Shown piece by piece: positions 1 through 7,172 of a stretch of 64,000 nucleotides of DNA. Made by a program: the position numbers and the translations under genes. Origin of the DNA: Natrinema mahii (GTDB lineage Archaea; Halobacteriota; Halobacteria; Halobacteriales; Natrialbaceae); assembly GCA_000690595.2 (NCBI GenBank), contig JHUT02000004.1, forward strand, positions 62,001 to 126,000. Direction: 5' to 3'. A model generated the notes under the pieces. The model had not been told where the DNA came from. It saw only the letters and a program-made list of their open reading frames with translations, and searched no databases. Numbering within the stretch: the first letter of the stretch is position 1; each line of letters opens with the position of its first letter.

Positions 1-15
1 GTGGGCCGCTGGTGA
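1..15 (+). CDS. Tail of an upstream gene (partial, frame uncertain)
   Basis: Frame 1 ends in a TGA at 13-15, a few bases before the NrfD gene. Frame 2 stays open until a TAG at 20-22 that touches the GTG at 22. Either could be the end of an upstream cistron, plausibly the Fe-S subunit that usually precedes nrfD. Five codons cannot identify it. Confidence 0.3.
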   Translation: MGRW

Positions 16-21
16 GAGATA

Positions 22-1377
22 GTGTCGCACATGGGGACGAAAACGCCGAGCGAGGCCGACATTCTGCGGCCGATCGGGTCGACATCGACGACGTACTTCA
101 TCATGGTCGCCATCGCCGGGCTGGCGTTTCTCGCCTTTCTCGTCGGGTGGGCCTACCAGCTCCAGGAGGGGTTGGTCGTCACTGCCCTCGGTGACTGGGG
201 CAGCGGCGGCGGCGCCACGTGGGGAATCTACATCGGCGCGTTCATCTGGTGGGTCGGGATCGCCCACGGCGGGATCATCCTCTCGGCCGCCGTCCGCCTG
301 TTGGGGATGGATCGGTACATGCCGGTCGCCCGCCTCGCCGAACTGCTGACCATCGCCGGGCTCTCCGCGGCCGGCTTTTATATCATCGTCCACCTCGGTC
401 GGCCGGACCGGATGGTCACGAGCGTCATCGGCCACTACCATATCACGATCCACAACTCGCCGCTGGTGTGGGACGTGACCGTCATTACGGCCTACTTCGT
501 GTTGACGGCGACCTATCTCTCGCTGACGCTGCGGTACGACGTCAGTCGACTCCGTGACGACCTCCCGGATCGCCTGGATCCGATCTACCGGTTCATGACG
601 ATCGGCTACACCGAAAAAGAGGACGCGATCGTCGAGCGGATGGTCTGGTGGCTCGCGCTCGCGATCATCATCATGGCCCCGCTGCTCCTCCACGGCGGCG
701 TGATTCCGTGGCTGTTCGCCGTGTTGCCGAACTATCCGACCTGGTTCGGCGGCGTCCAGGGACCGCAGTTTCTCACCATCGCGCTCACGTCGGCCATCAG
801 CGGCGTCATCATCCTCGCCTATTCGTTCCGACGCGCCTACGACTGGGATCACATCATCACCGACGACATCTTCCGCGGACTGCTCCTCTGGCTCGGGTTC
901 TTCTGTCTGCTCTTCCTGTGGCTGCAACTCCAGCAGAACATTACCGGCCTGTTCAAAGCCCCCATCGACCTGACGATCGCGGCGTTCGCCAGAGCCACGA
1001 ACCCCATCTACATCACGTCGATGTCGCTGGTCTTTCTCACGCTGTCGTACATCTTCGCCCAAGCGATTCGCCCGACGCTGTTTACCAAGCGACGAGCCAT
1101 CATCTCCGGCCTCGCCGTCCTCACCGCGACGATCATGGAGAAGGTGCTGTTCGTCGTCGAGGGGTTCTTACACCCCACCTTCGACATCTACGAGGCCGTC
1201 CCGGGCGTCTACGTCCCGGGACTGATCGAGGTCCTGTCGATCCTCGGGACGATCGGCATGGTGGCGCTCATCTTCCTGACCGTCTCCAAGGTCTTCCCCG
1301 TCGTCGAACTCCACGCGATCGAGCACCTCCAGGACCATCACCATCGGGCCGACCACCACCGGGACGACCGCGAGTAA
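22..1377 (+). CDS. NrfD/PsrC-type membrane quinone-interacting subunit
   Basis: Integral membrane protein of 451 residues with about ten hydrophobic segments, matching the polysulfide reductase NrfD family. These proteins anchor a periplasm-facing molybdo- or Fe-S enzyme and exchange electrons with the quinone pool. Residues 60-95 carry the family-like GIYIGAFIWWVGIAHGG stretch, and the C-terminus (about 430-450) is very His/Asp rich. The start is GTG at 22 or ATG at 31, three codons later; a GGTGAG at 11-16 suits the GTG. The catalytic partners would lie upstream, outside the window. The exact complex (DMSO, polysulfide, ACIII-like) cannot be decided from this subunit. Confidence 0.85.
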   Translation: MSHMGTKTPSEADILRPIGSTSTTYFIMVAIAGLAFLAFLVGWAYQLQEGLVVTALGDWGSGGGATWGIYIGAFIWWVGIAHGGIILSAAVRLLGMDRYMPVARLAELLTIAGLSAAGFYIIVHLGRPDRMVTSVIGHYHITIHNSPLVWDVTVITAYFVLTATYLSLTLRYDVSRLRDDLPDRLDPIYRFMTIGYTEKEDAIVERMVWWLALAIIIMAPLLLHGGVIPWLFAVLPNYPTWFGGVQGPQFLTIALTSAISGVIILAYSFRRAYDWDHIITDDIFRGLLLWLGFFCLLFLWLQLQQNITGLFKAPIDLTIAAFARATNPIYITSMSLVFLTLSYIFAQAIRPTLFTKRRAIISGLAVLTATIMEKVLFVVEGFLHPTFDIYEAVPGVYVPGLIEVLSILGTIGMVALIFLTVSKVFPVVELHAIEHLQDHHHRADHHRDDRE

Positions 1378-1542
1378 CGACGACGCCGTCGCAACCGGGC
1401 CGACTCGACTCCGTTTTTCGCCCGCTCCGTTTTCGAATGCCACCGTGGCGTCCCGTTCCGCGGCCGTCACCCCACTCAGCGGCCGCCTCGAGCGCCCGTC
1501 GCGGGCCGACTGTCGCCACCAGCAGCTATTTACCTGATAGTG

Positions 1543-1558
1543 CTAAACCTAGGTTTAG
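1543..1558. promoter_or_regulatory. Perfect 16-bp palindrome, probable metalloregulator operator
   Basis: CTAAACCTAGGTTTAG is its own reverse complement. It lies about 15 bp after an AT-rich TATA-like ctatttac (1527-1534) and before the metal exporter gene, where bound protein would block initiation. The sequence resembles boxes bound by DtxR/MntR/SirR-type regulators. The regulator is an inference. Confidence 0.55.
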
Positions 1559-1560
1559 AG

Positions 1561-1611
1561 ATGTCTAATCTTTCGGCCGATCGGCCCAGTCGCAGGGGTG
1601 AGGTCTCGTGA
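1561..1611 (+). CDS. Possible 16-codon leader ORF overlapping the exporter start
   Basis: An ATG directly after the palindrome opens 16 codons whose TGA (1609-1611) overlaps the exporter GTG start in the GTGA arrangement used for translational coupling. It contains the GGTGAGG ribosome-binding site of the next gene. It may be a coupled leader peptide or chance. Confidence 0.25.
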   Translation: MSNLSADRPSRRGEVS

Positions 1612-2834
1612 ACGAGGTCCTGACGGTCCTCCTCGAGTCGTTGCGGGACGGCTACGTACAGGTGAGCGCGTTCGTCGCGGTCACGGTACTCGCGTTCGGA
1701 TTAGTCCAGTACTGGACCGACGGGGCCGTGATCGATGCTATCGAAGGTAACGAGCGACTGCAGGTCGCCTTCGGCGGGTTGCTCGGCCTGACGCCGGGCT
1801 GTGGCGGCGCGATCGTCGTGATGCCGCTGTACGTCCGCGGGACGGTCAGCTTCGGGACCGTCGTGGCGACGCTGGGCGCGACCGCGGGCGACTCGGCCTT
1901 TGTCATCCTCGCGCTCGCACCCGAAGCCGCGCTGTATTCCTATGCCATCGCGTTCGCCGCCTCGGTCGCGACCGGCTACCTCGTCGATTCGTACGGCCTC
2001 GGCGTCGCGCGGATCGACGCCGCGGTCGCCCGGCTCTCACCCGCCGCGACGCCGGACGGCGGCACCGTCGTCAACGGCGGCGTCGGTCCTAACCCGGCCC
2101 ACGACTACGGCGGTCCCGCCCCGACCCACGCCCACGAGAGCGGCCCCGATCGCCACTCTCGAGTCCTCACGCCGCTGTCCCATCTCGCACACGTCCTGTG
2201 GTGGATCGCCGCCGTCGCGGGGCTCGTGCTGGGCAGCCTCTACCTGCTTCGGGGCGGCCCCGAGGTCGCGCTCGTCGCTGGGCTCGGCTTCGACGGACTC
2301 TTTACCGTCACCGGGATCGCCGGCGCGGTCCTGTCGCTGTACCTCTACCTGATCGGCCGCCACTACGTCGGCGAGGGGGAGATCGCACGGGCTCGAGACT
2401 CCTTCAAGTCGGCCTACGACACGCTCACGCACGCGGCCATGGAGACGAGCTTCGTCACCGTCTGGGTACTGGTGGCCTTCCTGATCTACGAGTACGCCGT
2501 TCTCTTCACTGGGGTAAACGTCGCCACGGTCGCCGCGGCGGCGGGAGTACTCGCACCGATCGGCGGCGCGGCGGTCGGGCTGATCCCCGGCTGTGGCCCC
2601 CAGATCCTGCTGGCCAGCGTCTACGCCGAGGGTGGGCTCCCCTTCTCCGCGCTGACCGCCAACGCGATCGCTCAGGACGGCGATGCCCTGTTCCCGCTGC
2701 TGGCCGTCGACGCCAAAGCAGCCATCGTCGCCACGATATACAACTTCCTGCCGGCGGTCGTCGTCGGCGTCGCGCTCCACTTCCTGTGGGGGCCGGTCTT
2801 CGGCATGGCGGAGTTCGGATTCGGCGTGTTGTGA
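1608..2834 (+). CDS. Putative 10-TM heavy-metal/manganese exporter (ArsP_2 family)
   Basis: This 408-residue polytopic membrane protein has the two-fold pattern of the putative 10-TM heavy-metal exporter family (often called putative manganese transporter). The two halves carry related motifs: LTPGCGGAIVVMPLY near residue 60 and LIPGCGPQILLASVYAEGG near 325. A hydrophilic His-rich linker (about 150-185) separates them, as expected for metal handling. The start is GTG, chosen because GGTGAGG sits at 1597-1603. It follows the NrfD gene on the same strand but has its own promoter region with a palindromic operator, so it may be separately metal-regulated. Substrate is not proven. Confidence 0.8.
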   Translation: MNEVLTVLLESLRDGYVQVSAFVAVTVLAFGLVQYWTDGAVIDAIEGNERLQVAFGGLLGLTPGCGGAIVVMPLYVRGTVSFGTVVATLGATAGDSAFVILALAPEAALYSYAIAFAASVATGYLVDSYGLGVARIDAAVARLSPAATPDGGTVVNGGVGPNPAHDYGGPAPTHAHESGPDRHSRVLTPLSHLAHVLWWIAAVAGLVLGSLYLLRGGPEVALVAGLGFDGLFTVTGIAGAVLSLYLYLIGRHYVGEGEIARARDSFKSAYDTLTHAAMETSFVTVWVLVAFLIYEYAVLFTGVNVATVAAAAGVLAPIGGAAVGLIPGCGPQILLASVYAEGGLPFSALTANAIAQDGDALFPLLAVDAKAAIVATIYNFLPAVVVGVALHFLWGPVFGMAEFGFGVL

Positions 2835-2890
2835 GAAGTGTCGAGTACTACTCACAAAACGACTCTCTCATTTCGAACCGGAGTAACGAG

Positions 2891-3030
2891 GTGCGGTGGC
2901 GCGCGCTGCCGACCGGCCGAACGGCAGTGAGGACGGGCGGCAACATTGTGCGAGGGATGAGCGAGTGAGCGGAGCGAACGAGCGAATCGGCTGGGGAGGG
3001 CGTGGCCACTCCGTGGTGCCACGGTAGTGG
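2891..3030 (+). repeat. Dispersed haloarchaeal repeat, copy 1
   Basis: About 140 bp that recur in inverted orientation at 52501-52636. Shared landmarks in order are gcggtggcgcgcgc, gcaacattgtgcgaggga, tcgg(c/t)tggggagggcgtgg and ccgtg(g/t)tgccac. This copy ends in hairpins CCGTGG-TG-CCACGG (3011-3024) and GTGCCAC-GGTA-GTGGCAC. The landmarks are partly diverged between copies while order and spacing are kept. It fills most of the 340-bp gap between the exporter and the next gene; no ORF here looks coding. Confidence 0.75.
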
Positions 3031-3174
3031 CACGTTCTCTTCTTCGTTGCCTTCATTCTGTGCAAACGCCGACCCGACATCACCAATCGAATCATTGAAA
3101 CAACCGCCGGAACCTCTCGTTGTCCGGGCCGCCACAACGGACGAAAACGCCGGTATCGACGACGTACGCCGCCG

Positions 3175-3711
3175 TCATGCGATCGAGTCGGGATACTCCG
3201 TGACGACCGGCTCGAGCGCCTGCAGGACGATCTCGGCCTCCAGCGGCGAGCAACCGAGTTCCCGGGCCGCGATGCGGTGATTGACCGCCCCGTCGACGTA
3301 CTCGCGGGCGTAGTCGAGCGCGGCGGCGAGGCCGTCGAGACCGTGGCGGTCGATGTAGACGTCGATATCCTCGTCCGCCTCGCGTCGGGCGACGGCCGCG
3401 ATCAGCGCCGGCGTGATCGTCCGGGACTCGCCGTCCGTCGAGAGCGTGAGCGTGATCGGTTCGGCGTCGTACTCGTAGGGTCGCTCGTCGCCGAGTCGCT
3501 CGACGACGCCGGCTGCCTCGAGCCGCCGGACGTAGTCGTAGGCCGTTCCCTGTGGCACCTCGAGGTCGGCGACCACGTCGCCGACCGTCACGGGCCCCTC
3601 GAGCAGCACGTGGGCGTATATCCGGGCGAGCGCGGGCGTCTCGAGCAGGTCGGCGACCGTCCGGAGCTGCTGCAGCGGCGGCCGCCCCGACTCGGCGGGG
3701 GAGTGAGCCAT
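3175..3711 (-). CDS. Winged-helix transcriptional regulator (haloarchaeal)
   Basis: A 178-residue cytoplasmic protein. Residues 20-75 form a winged HTH with the pattern VTVGDVVADLEVPQGTAYDYVRRLEAAGVVERLG, like ArsR/TrmB-type DNA readers. The C-terminal half (about 90-178) is a helical region found in uncharacterised haloarchaeal regulators. Its ligand is unknown. The start fits a near-leaderless promoter: on the minus strand TTATTATG lies 25-32 bp upstream of the ATG. It is convergent with the exporter across a repeat, so it need not regulate it. Confidence 0.75.
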   Translation of the reverse strand: MAHSPAESGRPPLQQLRTVADLLETPALARIYAHVLLEGPVTVGDVVADLEVPQGTAYDYVRRLEAAGVVERLGDERPYEYDAEPITLTLSTDGESRTITPALIAAVARREADEDIDVYIDRHGLDGLAAALDYAREYVDGAVNHRIAARELGCSPLEAEIVLQALEPVVTEYPDSIA

Positions 3712-3735
3712 CTCGATTATGGATTACAGATAGCT

Positions 3736-3743
3736 CATAATAA
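3736..3743 (-). promoter_or_regulatory. TATA box of the winged-helix regulator
   Basis: The AT-rich octamer is centred about 29 bp before the ATG at 3711, the usual distance for leaderless haloarchaeal transcripts. Confidence 0.5.
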
Positions 3744-4048
3744 GACTTCGGCGGACTCGAACGCAGGCGGAGACGGAACGAGGCGCGTTCCGAATCGATT
3801 CCGCGACCGCACCCGTTCGACCGGAACCCAGCCGCGCTACTGGTCGAATTTCGCCGCTACTCGAGCCACTGCCATAATTCCTCCAAGGCTAGCAGTAGTT
3901 ATAAGTTATACTAAGACAACATTCAACCGGAAGCCCGTCTCCGAACGCCCGACCGGTTGGGGGCGGCCGTCGAAACGCCCCGGGTGCTGGAACCACCCGA
4001 GACTGGCTTCCAAGCGGTCAGCTTGAAGCCATGATTGCGTACATCCTA

Positions 4049-4068
4049 GCGGGATATAAACGTCCCGC
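4049..4068 (+). promoter_or_regulatory. TATA-like motif enclosed by a 6-bp inverted repeat
   Basis: GCGGGA (4049-4054) and TCCCGC (4063-4068) flank TATAAACG. If this is the TATA box of the small zinc protein at 4147, transcription would start near 4082 and give a leader of about 65 nt. A repressor on the arms would occlude TBP. Predicted only. Confidence 0.4.
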
Positions 4069-4146
4069 ACGACGGTGGAATCAACCCCGACGACTAGCGA
4101 CAGCGCCCGACGGCGGGGATCGGCCGCGCTCCCCGCGGAGGGACCG

Positions 4147-4335
4147 ATGAGCGACGACCCCGACTCGAGGCCGGTCCGCTCCGAACCGGCCGACGATCCG
4201 GACGACGAGTGGTCGGTCCCCGACTGCCCCCGCTGCGGTCGCCCCGTCTGGATCGTGACCGTCGCCGGCCCCGGCGTCGGCACCGCCTCTCCCTGTGGCT
4301 GTCCCGTGGTGCCTGGGAGTCTCAAGCGAGAGTAA
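4147..4335 (+). CDS. Small CPxCG zinc-ribbon protein
   Basis: A 62-residue protein with an acidic first half and one zinc-ribbon-like unit: CPRCG near residue 35 and SPCGC near 52, four cysteines that can bind one metal. Haloarchaea encode many such one-domain zinc-finger proteins of mostly unknown function. The ATG at 4147 was preferred to upstream in-frame starts because GGAGGG sits at 4137-4142, four bases before it, and because the extra 24 residues would be low-complexity. Confidence 0.7.
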   Translation: MSDDPDSRPVRSEPADDPDDEWSVPDCPRCGRPVWIVTVAGPGVGTASPCGCPVVPGSLKRE

Positions 4336-4445
4336 TCCGGCCGATTCACCGGTGTCACACGCCACCCGCTACAGAGGGCGGCGTTCTGCTTTTATCAGCC
4401 CGATCGACATCGAATAGCGAACCCGAAGACGGTCGGCGTGAACGA

Positions 4446-4988
4446 CTATTCGAGTAGCGTATCGCACATCGCTATCTTCCATTCGACGCGCCCTGAAAAG
4501 TCGATATCGTGGCGGTCGAAGTATTCGAGACCGTGTCGTTCGAAGAACCGCTTCATCGGAAGGAAAGCAGTATCGTACTCGGGGCTTGCCCCCCAGTAGA
4601 GTTGCGTATCGAAGTCGATACCCTCGAACGACTCTCGAGCAGTCCGATATTCGGTGAGCGCGGTCTCATCGCCGATCATCAGTAACGAATCGGCGGCCCA
4701 CTCGTGACCGAGACCTCGAACGGCGGGATCATTGCCATCGGCGGTCAGCGGCCGGATATTCGATTGGAGGTAGGCGACGGTTCGTCGGGCGCGATCGGCG
4801 TTCCCGCACCGTGTATCGAGTTCGATCGATCGGAGAAGCGTACCGATACCCTCGCGGTAGTACCGCCCGTTTTGGTACATCTCACCGGCGAGCGTGTACG
4901 CACCGAGCGTGAAAAACGCGGCCGCCGCTACGTCGTACTCCTCGTTCGCTTCGGCGTCGCGCGCGAAGGACGATAGCTTCTGTTTCAT
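4446..4988 (-). CDS. Helical protein, candidate immunity protein of toxin unit B
   Basis: A 180-residue soluble, predicted mostly alpha-helical protein of TPR-like composition (alanine and tyrosine spaced in repeats such as AAAAFFTLGAYTLAGEMYQNGRYY). I do not recognise the family. It starts five bases after the stop of a BECR-like toxin module. The protein after the second toxin (5722-6261) has nearly the same length (179 residues), helical character and N-terminal pattern, but low identity. Toxin-then-immunity order suggests it neutralises the preceding toxin. Function is inferred only from position. Confidence 0.6.
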   Translation of the reverse strand: MKQKLSSFARDAEANEEYDVAAAAFFTLGAYTLAGEMYQNGRYYREGIGTLLRSIELDTRCGNADRARRTVAYLQSNIRPLTADGNDPAVRGLGHEWAADSLLMIGDETALTEYRTARESFEGIDFDTQLYWGASPEYDTAFLPMKRFFERHGLEYFDRHDIDFSGRVEWKIAMCDTLLE

Positions 4989-4992
4989 GGAC

Positions 4993-5547
4993 CTAACTTG
5001 ACCATATCTTCACTAAATCATATACCTCTTTCAAATCCTCAATTTGTTTAGCTGTATCTTCGTATCCTGTTCGGATATGGATACCATCCAGGGGTATAGA
5101 TTCGCTTTCATCAAAGTTTTCTCCTCTAACGTAGTAAGTTACACCTCCGATAACTTTTTCCCAAACATATATTGTTTTCCCACGCTCATTGGTCCCTTGG
5201 TGTACATTATCTGGATTTTCCACGACCTCCCCAATTTGTTCCTTTGTCAAATGGTCGTCTTGGTGTTCTATGTGGTTATCGTAGTATTCTTCGTCCAGTA
5301 TTATTTCTTCTTCGTGAGCCGGCGAATCATACGTATCGAGGGAAATAGCCGAGACTACCAGCCCCTCGAGCACGCACAGAATAATCTGCCCGTCTCCGCC
5401 CGGATTATCGCCGATAATCAGATCGTAGCGACCGTCTTCCTCGACTACGATGCAGTTGCCGACCAGCTCTATGCCGGATCGCCGGTACAGCCACTCAGAA
5501 AGTGGGCTCGGCGCGACAAGATCGAGAAGCTCACCGCCTGCGATTTA
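4993..5547 (-). pseudogene. BECR-like nuclease toxin module, unit B (5'-truncated)
   Basis: The first usable start is a GTG at 5371-5373, giving 126 residues, but the frame stays open to a stop at 5545-5547 and homology to unit A begins upstream of that GTG. The domain reads NHIEHQDDHLTKEQIGEVVENPD, then a beta-rich part (YVWEKVIGGVTYYVRG) and IRTGYED. This is the shape of phage-Barnase-EndoU-ColicinE5/D-RelE-like RNase tips: a His-containing helix, VENPD turn and strand-rich core. Head and start appear lost, so it is either an orphan tip expressed from the GTG or a remnant. Its AT-richness contrasts with the flanking genes. Confidence 0.6.
5386..5444. repeat. 59-bp segment identical to 6660-6718
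   Basis: The two toxin units share this exact stretch, coding on the minus strand for EEDGRYDLIIGDNPGGDG and neighbours. Identity stops abruptly at 5444/6718, after which the sequences are unrelated, marking a recombination junction. Confidence 0.85.
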
Positions 5548-5649
5548 ATCGATTATGACGGGCCGACCCGTGATCGGTTGTACTGGGTGATCGACGAGGG
5601 TGTCGAGCCGAAAGTTGAGTTACTGACGGCAACGTGCATAAATAAATAG
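5445..5649 (+). pseudogene. 3' fragment of an unrecognised gene
   Basis: On the plus strand about 66 codons with good GC3 bias run into a TAG at 5647-5649, with a coherent acidic sequence such as LTACDLIDYDGPTRDRLYWV. No start codon or 5' part is present: upstream the plus-strand frame continues antisense through toxin unit B. The fragment therefore looks like the surviving tail of a gene cut by arrival of the toxin unit. Product not recognised. Confidence 0.45.
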
Positions 5650-5721
5650 TGGAGTTTTACAGATTATATAGCTATAGTACGGAAAGCGTTTTATGACATG
5701 TATCTGTGATTGGCGGAGTGG

Positions 5722-6261
5722 TTAGTCGTCCACCTCGTCTCTCTTTCGCTTGACTCGGGATTGGAAATCCAGAATCGGTAGCTCTTCATTGAAAGTCGAG
5801 TCCCGTTGGTCGAGGTATGATTGGACCGTCCAATAAATATAGTCGAATTCCTGTTCCATACTCCAGGAAAGGTACGACTCTATCGACGTTTGCTCGTACT
5901 GAGCTGCTGCCTTTCGATAGTACCGTTCTGCGTGTTCAGAATCGGTGAGGAGATATGCATCACCGATCCATTCGTAGTATAATCCCTTGAGAACAGGGTC
6001 AATGTCGGAATCAGCATTTATTGCGTGAGTGATTAATGCAGTTGCTATTTCGCGAACCGCGATCGATCGGTTTGTGTTCCCAGCACGAGCAGCAGCACTG
6101 ATAGCTTGAAGAAGTGTAGAAAGGGCGATCCGGTAGCCCGTACTGGGCTCGAAGTCGGTTTCGTTTAGTTTGGACAGCGCTGCAACAGTATACTGAACTG
6201 ATGCGGCCGCTAAATCGCCGCTTTCTTCGAGTTCTTGTGCTCGGTTATACGTCGAGTTCAT
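5722..6261 (-). CDS. Helical protein, candidate immunity protein of toxin unit A
   Basis: A 179-residue predicted all-helical protein with TPR-like spacing (QELEESGDLAAASVQYTVAA, then HAERYYRKAAAQYEQ near residue 130). Its ATG overlaps the toxin A stop as ATGA, indicating translational coupling, the usual arrangement for a toxin and its antidote. Together with the similar-sized protein after toxin B it forms a pair of paralogous or convergent immunity candidates. Charged C-terminal tail KRKRDEVDD. Biochemical role unknown. Confidence 0.6.
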   Translation of the reverse strand: MNSTYNRAQELEESGDLAAASVQYTVAALSKLNETDFEPSTGYRIALSTLLQAISAAARAGNTNRSIAVREIATALITHAINADSDIDPVLKGLYYEWIGDAYLLTDSEHAERYYRKAAAQYEQTSIESYLSWSMEQEFDYIYWTVQSYLDQRDSTFNEELPILDFQSRVKRKRDEVDD

Positions 6262-6745
6262 GGGAAGATCTGGTCTGCACCGTTCCCCTGGATCCAGTCC
6301 CGGACATACTCGTACCCTCTGTTCGGCCTGTAACTCGTTCCGATACGGACTTCGCCTAGCTTCTCAACGTATGCGCCCCTCACAATTATCTCTTCTCCAT
6401 CGATAACTTTGACCCACATGTACCACACAATCCCCTCTGCTTTCTCCGCTACCCACAGTTCATCCGGATTTTCGACCGTTTCTCGAATTTCCTCTTTCGT
6501 CATTTCCGGGTGATCGTTTTGGATGTGTTCCCATTGTTGATCTTTTAAAATGGTATCATCGTCGGCTCGTTCTTTAGCATGGTCGCCATACTCGGCGTCA
6601 GGATACGTTTCGGCAAAACTCGCACTGACAAGCATCCCTTCGAGTACGCGCAGAATTATCTGCCCGTCTCCGCCCGGATTATCGCCGATAATCAGATCGT
6701 AGCGACCGTCTTCCTCGATCGCGTTCGGCGCACGAACGATCTCAC
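6258..6745 (-). pseudogene. BECR-like nuclease toxin module, unit A (frameshifted from its head)
   Basis: About 160 residues: a linker with EEDGRYDLIIGDNPGGDG, then the toxin tip containing EHIQNDHPEMTKEEIRETVE, VWYMWVKVIDGEEIIVRG and VRIGTSYRP. It aligns end to end with unit B and resembles BECR-fold RNase toxin tips of polymorphic toxins. The open frame continues to 6887, but residues coded above about 6745 are Arg-rich and non-natural, whereas the natural-looking continuation is in another frame. So a frameshift near 6740-6752 separates the tip from its N-terminal part. Any translation of the tip now would need an internal start. Confidence 0.6.
6660..6718. repeat. 59-bp segment identical to 5386-5444
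   Basis: This is the second copy of the exact repeat shared by the two toxin units; weaker similarity extends on the lower-coordinate side into the toxin tips. Confidence 0.85.
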
Positions 6746-7054
6746 GGACATCTCCGGGTTGGCTGATTCCCGGAGTTCTTTGATCTGCTCCCAGCCGTGT
6801 TTGCGCTCGTGCCCGTCGTGAATTTCGTGTTCGTAGACGGCCCCGCTCGGGAGCGTAATCTCGAGACCGTCGACCTCCTCTTGCCATAGCGGTTCGGTGA
6901 CCGGAACGGACTGAACGTACGCTCTTTGGCTGACCTCGCCGGCTGCGGAGCCGGTCGTCTCAGCCCAAACGGCGTATCCGCCGATACCGGCGGCGACGGA
7001 ACCGCCAGCGATGACCGCGGTACTCGAGACACTAATCCCCTTTATCGTGGTCAG
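6745..7054 (-). pseudogene. Decayed N-terminal part of toxin A with a membrane segment
   Basis: In a frame with no ATG, GTG or TTG near its beginning, about 103 codons read naturally: TTIKGISVSSTAVIAGG, a Gly/Ala-rich membrane helix (GSVAAGIGGYAVW), then PVTEPLWQEEVDGLEITLPS and EHEIHDGHERKHGWEQIKEL. A CTG at 7052-7054 stands where an ATG is expected (before TTIKG), suggesting loss of the start codon. The frame ends near the shift into the toxin tip. The parent was probably one membrane-anchored protein with a C-terminal toxin. Confidence 0.5.
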
Positions 7055-7172
7055 GACTGTGTACTCTGGCGACGCGAGCGCGCCGTGACGACCGGAACCG
7101 ACTCGAGACCAATCAATCAGTACGATCCAGTAGAATCGGACAGTGACGGATCGCGAGTCGGGCAGTCGCCGC

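Larger units (their letters stand above)
3712..4146. other. 435-bp intergenic region between divergent genes
   Basis: It holds the regulator's TATA box at its left end and a TATA motif inside an inverted repeat near 4049-4068. Another AT-rich patch (gttataagttatac, about 3898-3911) could be a promoter. Open frames are present but none has convincing codon use or a recognisable product. Confidence 0.5.
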
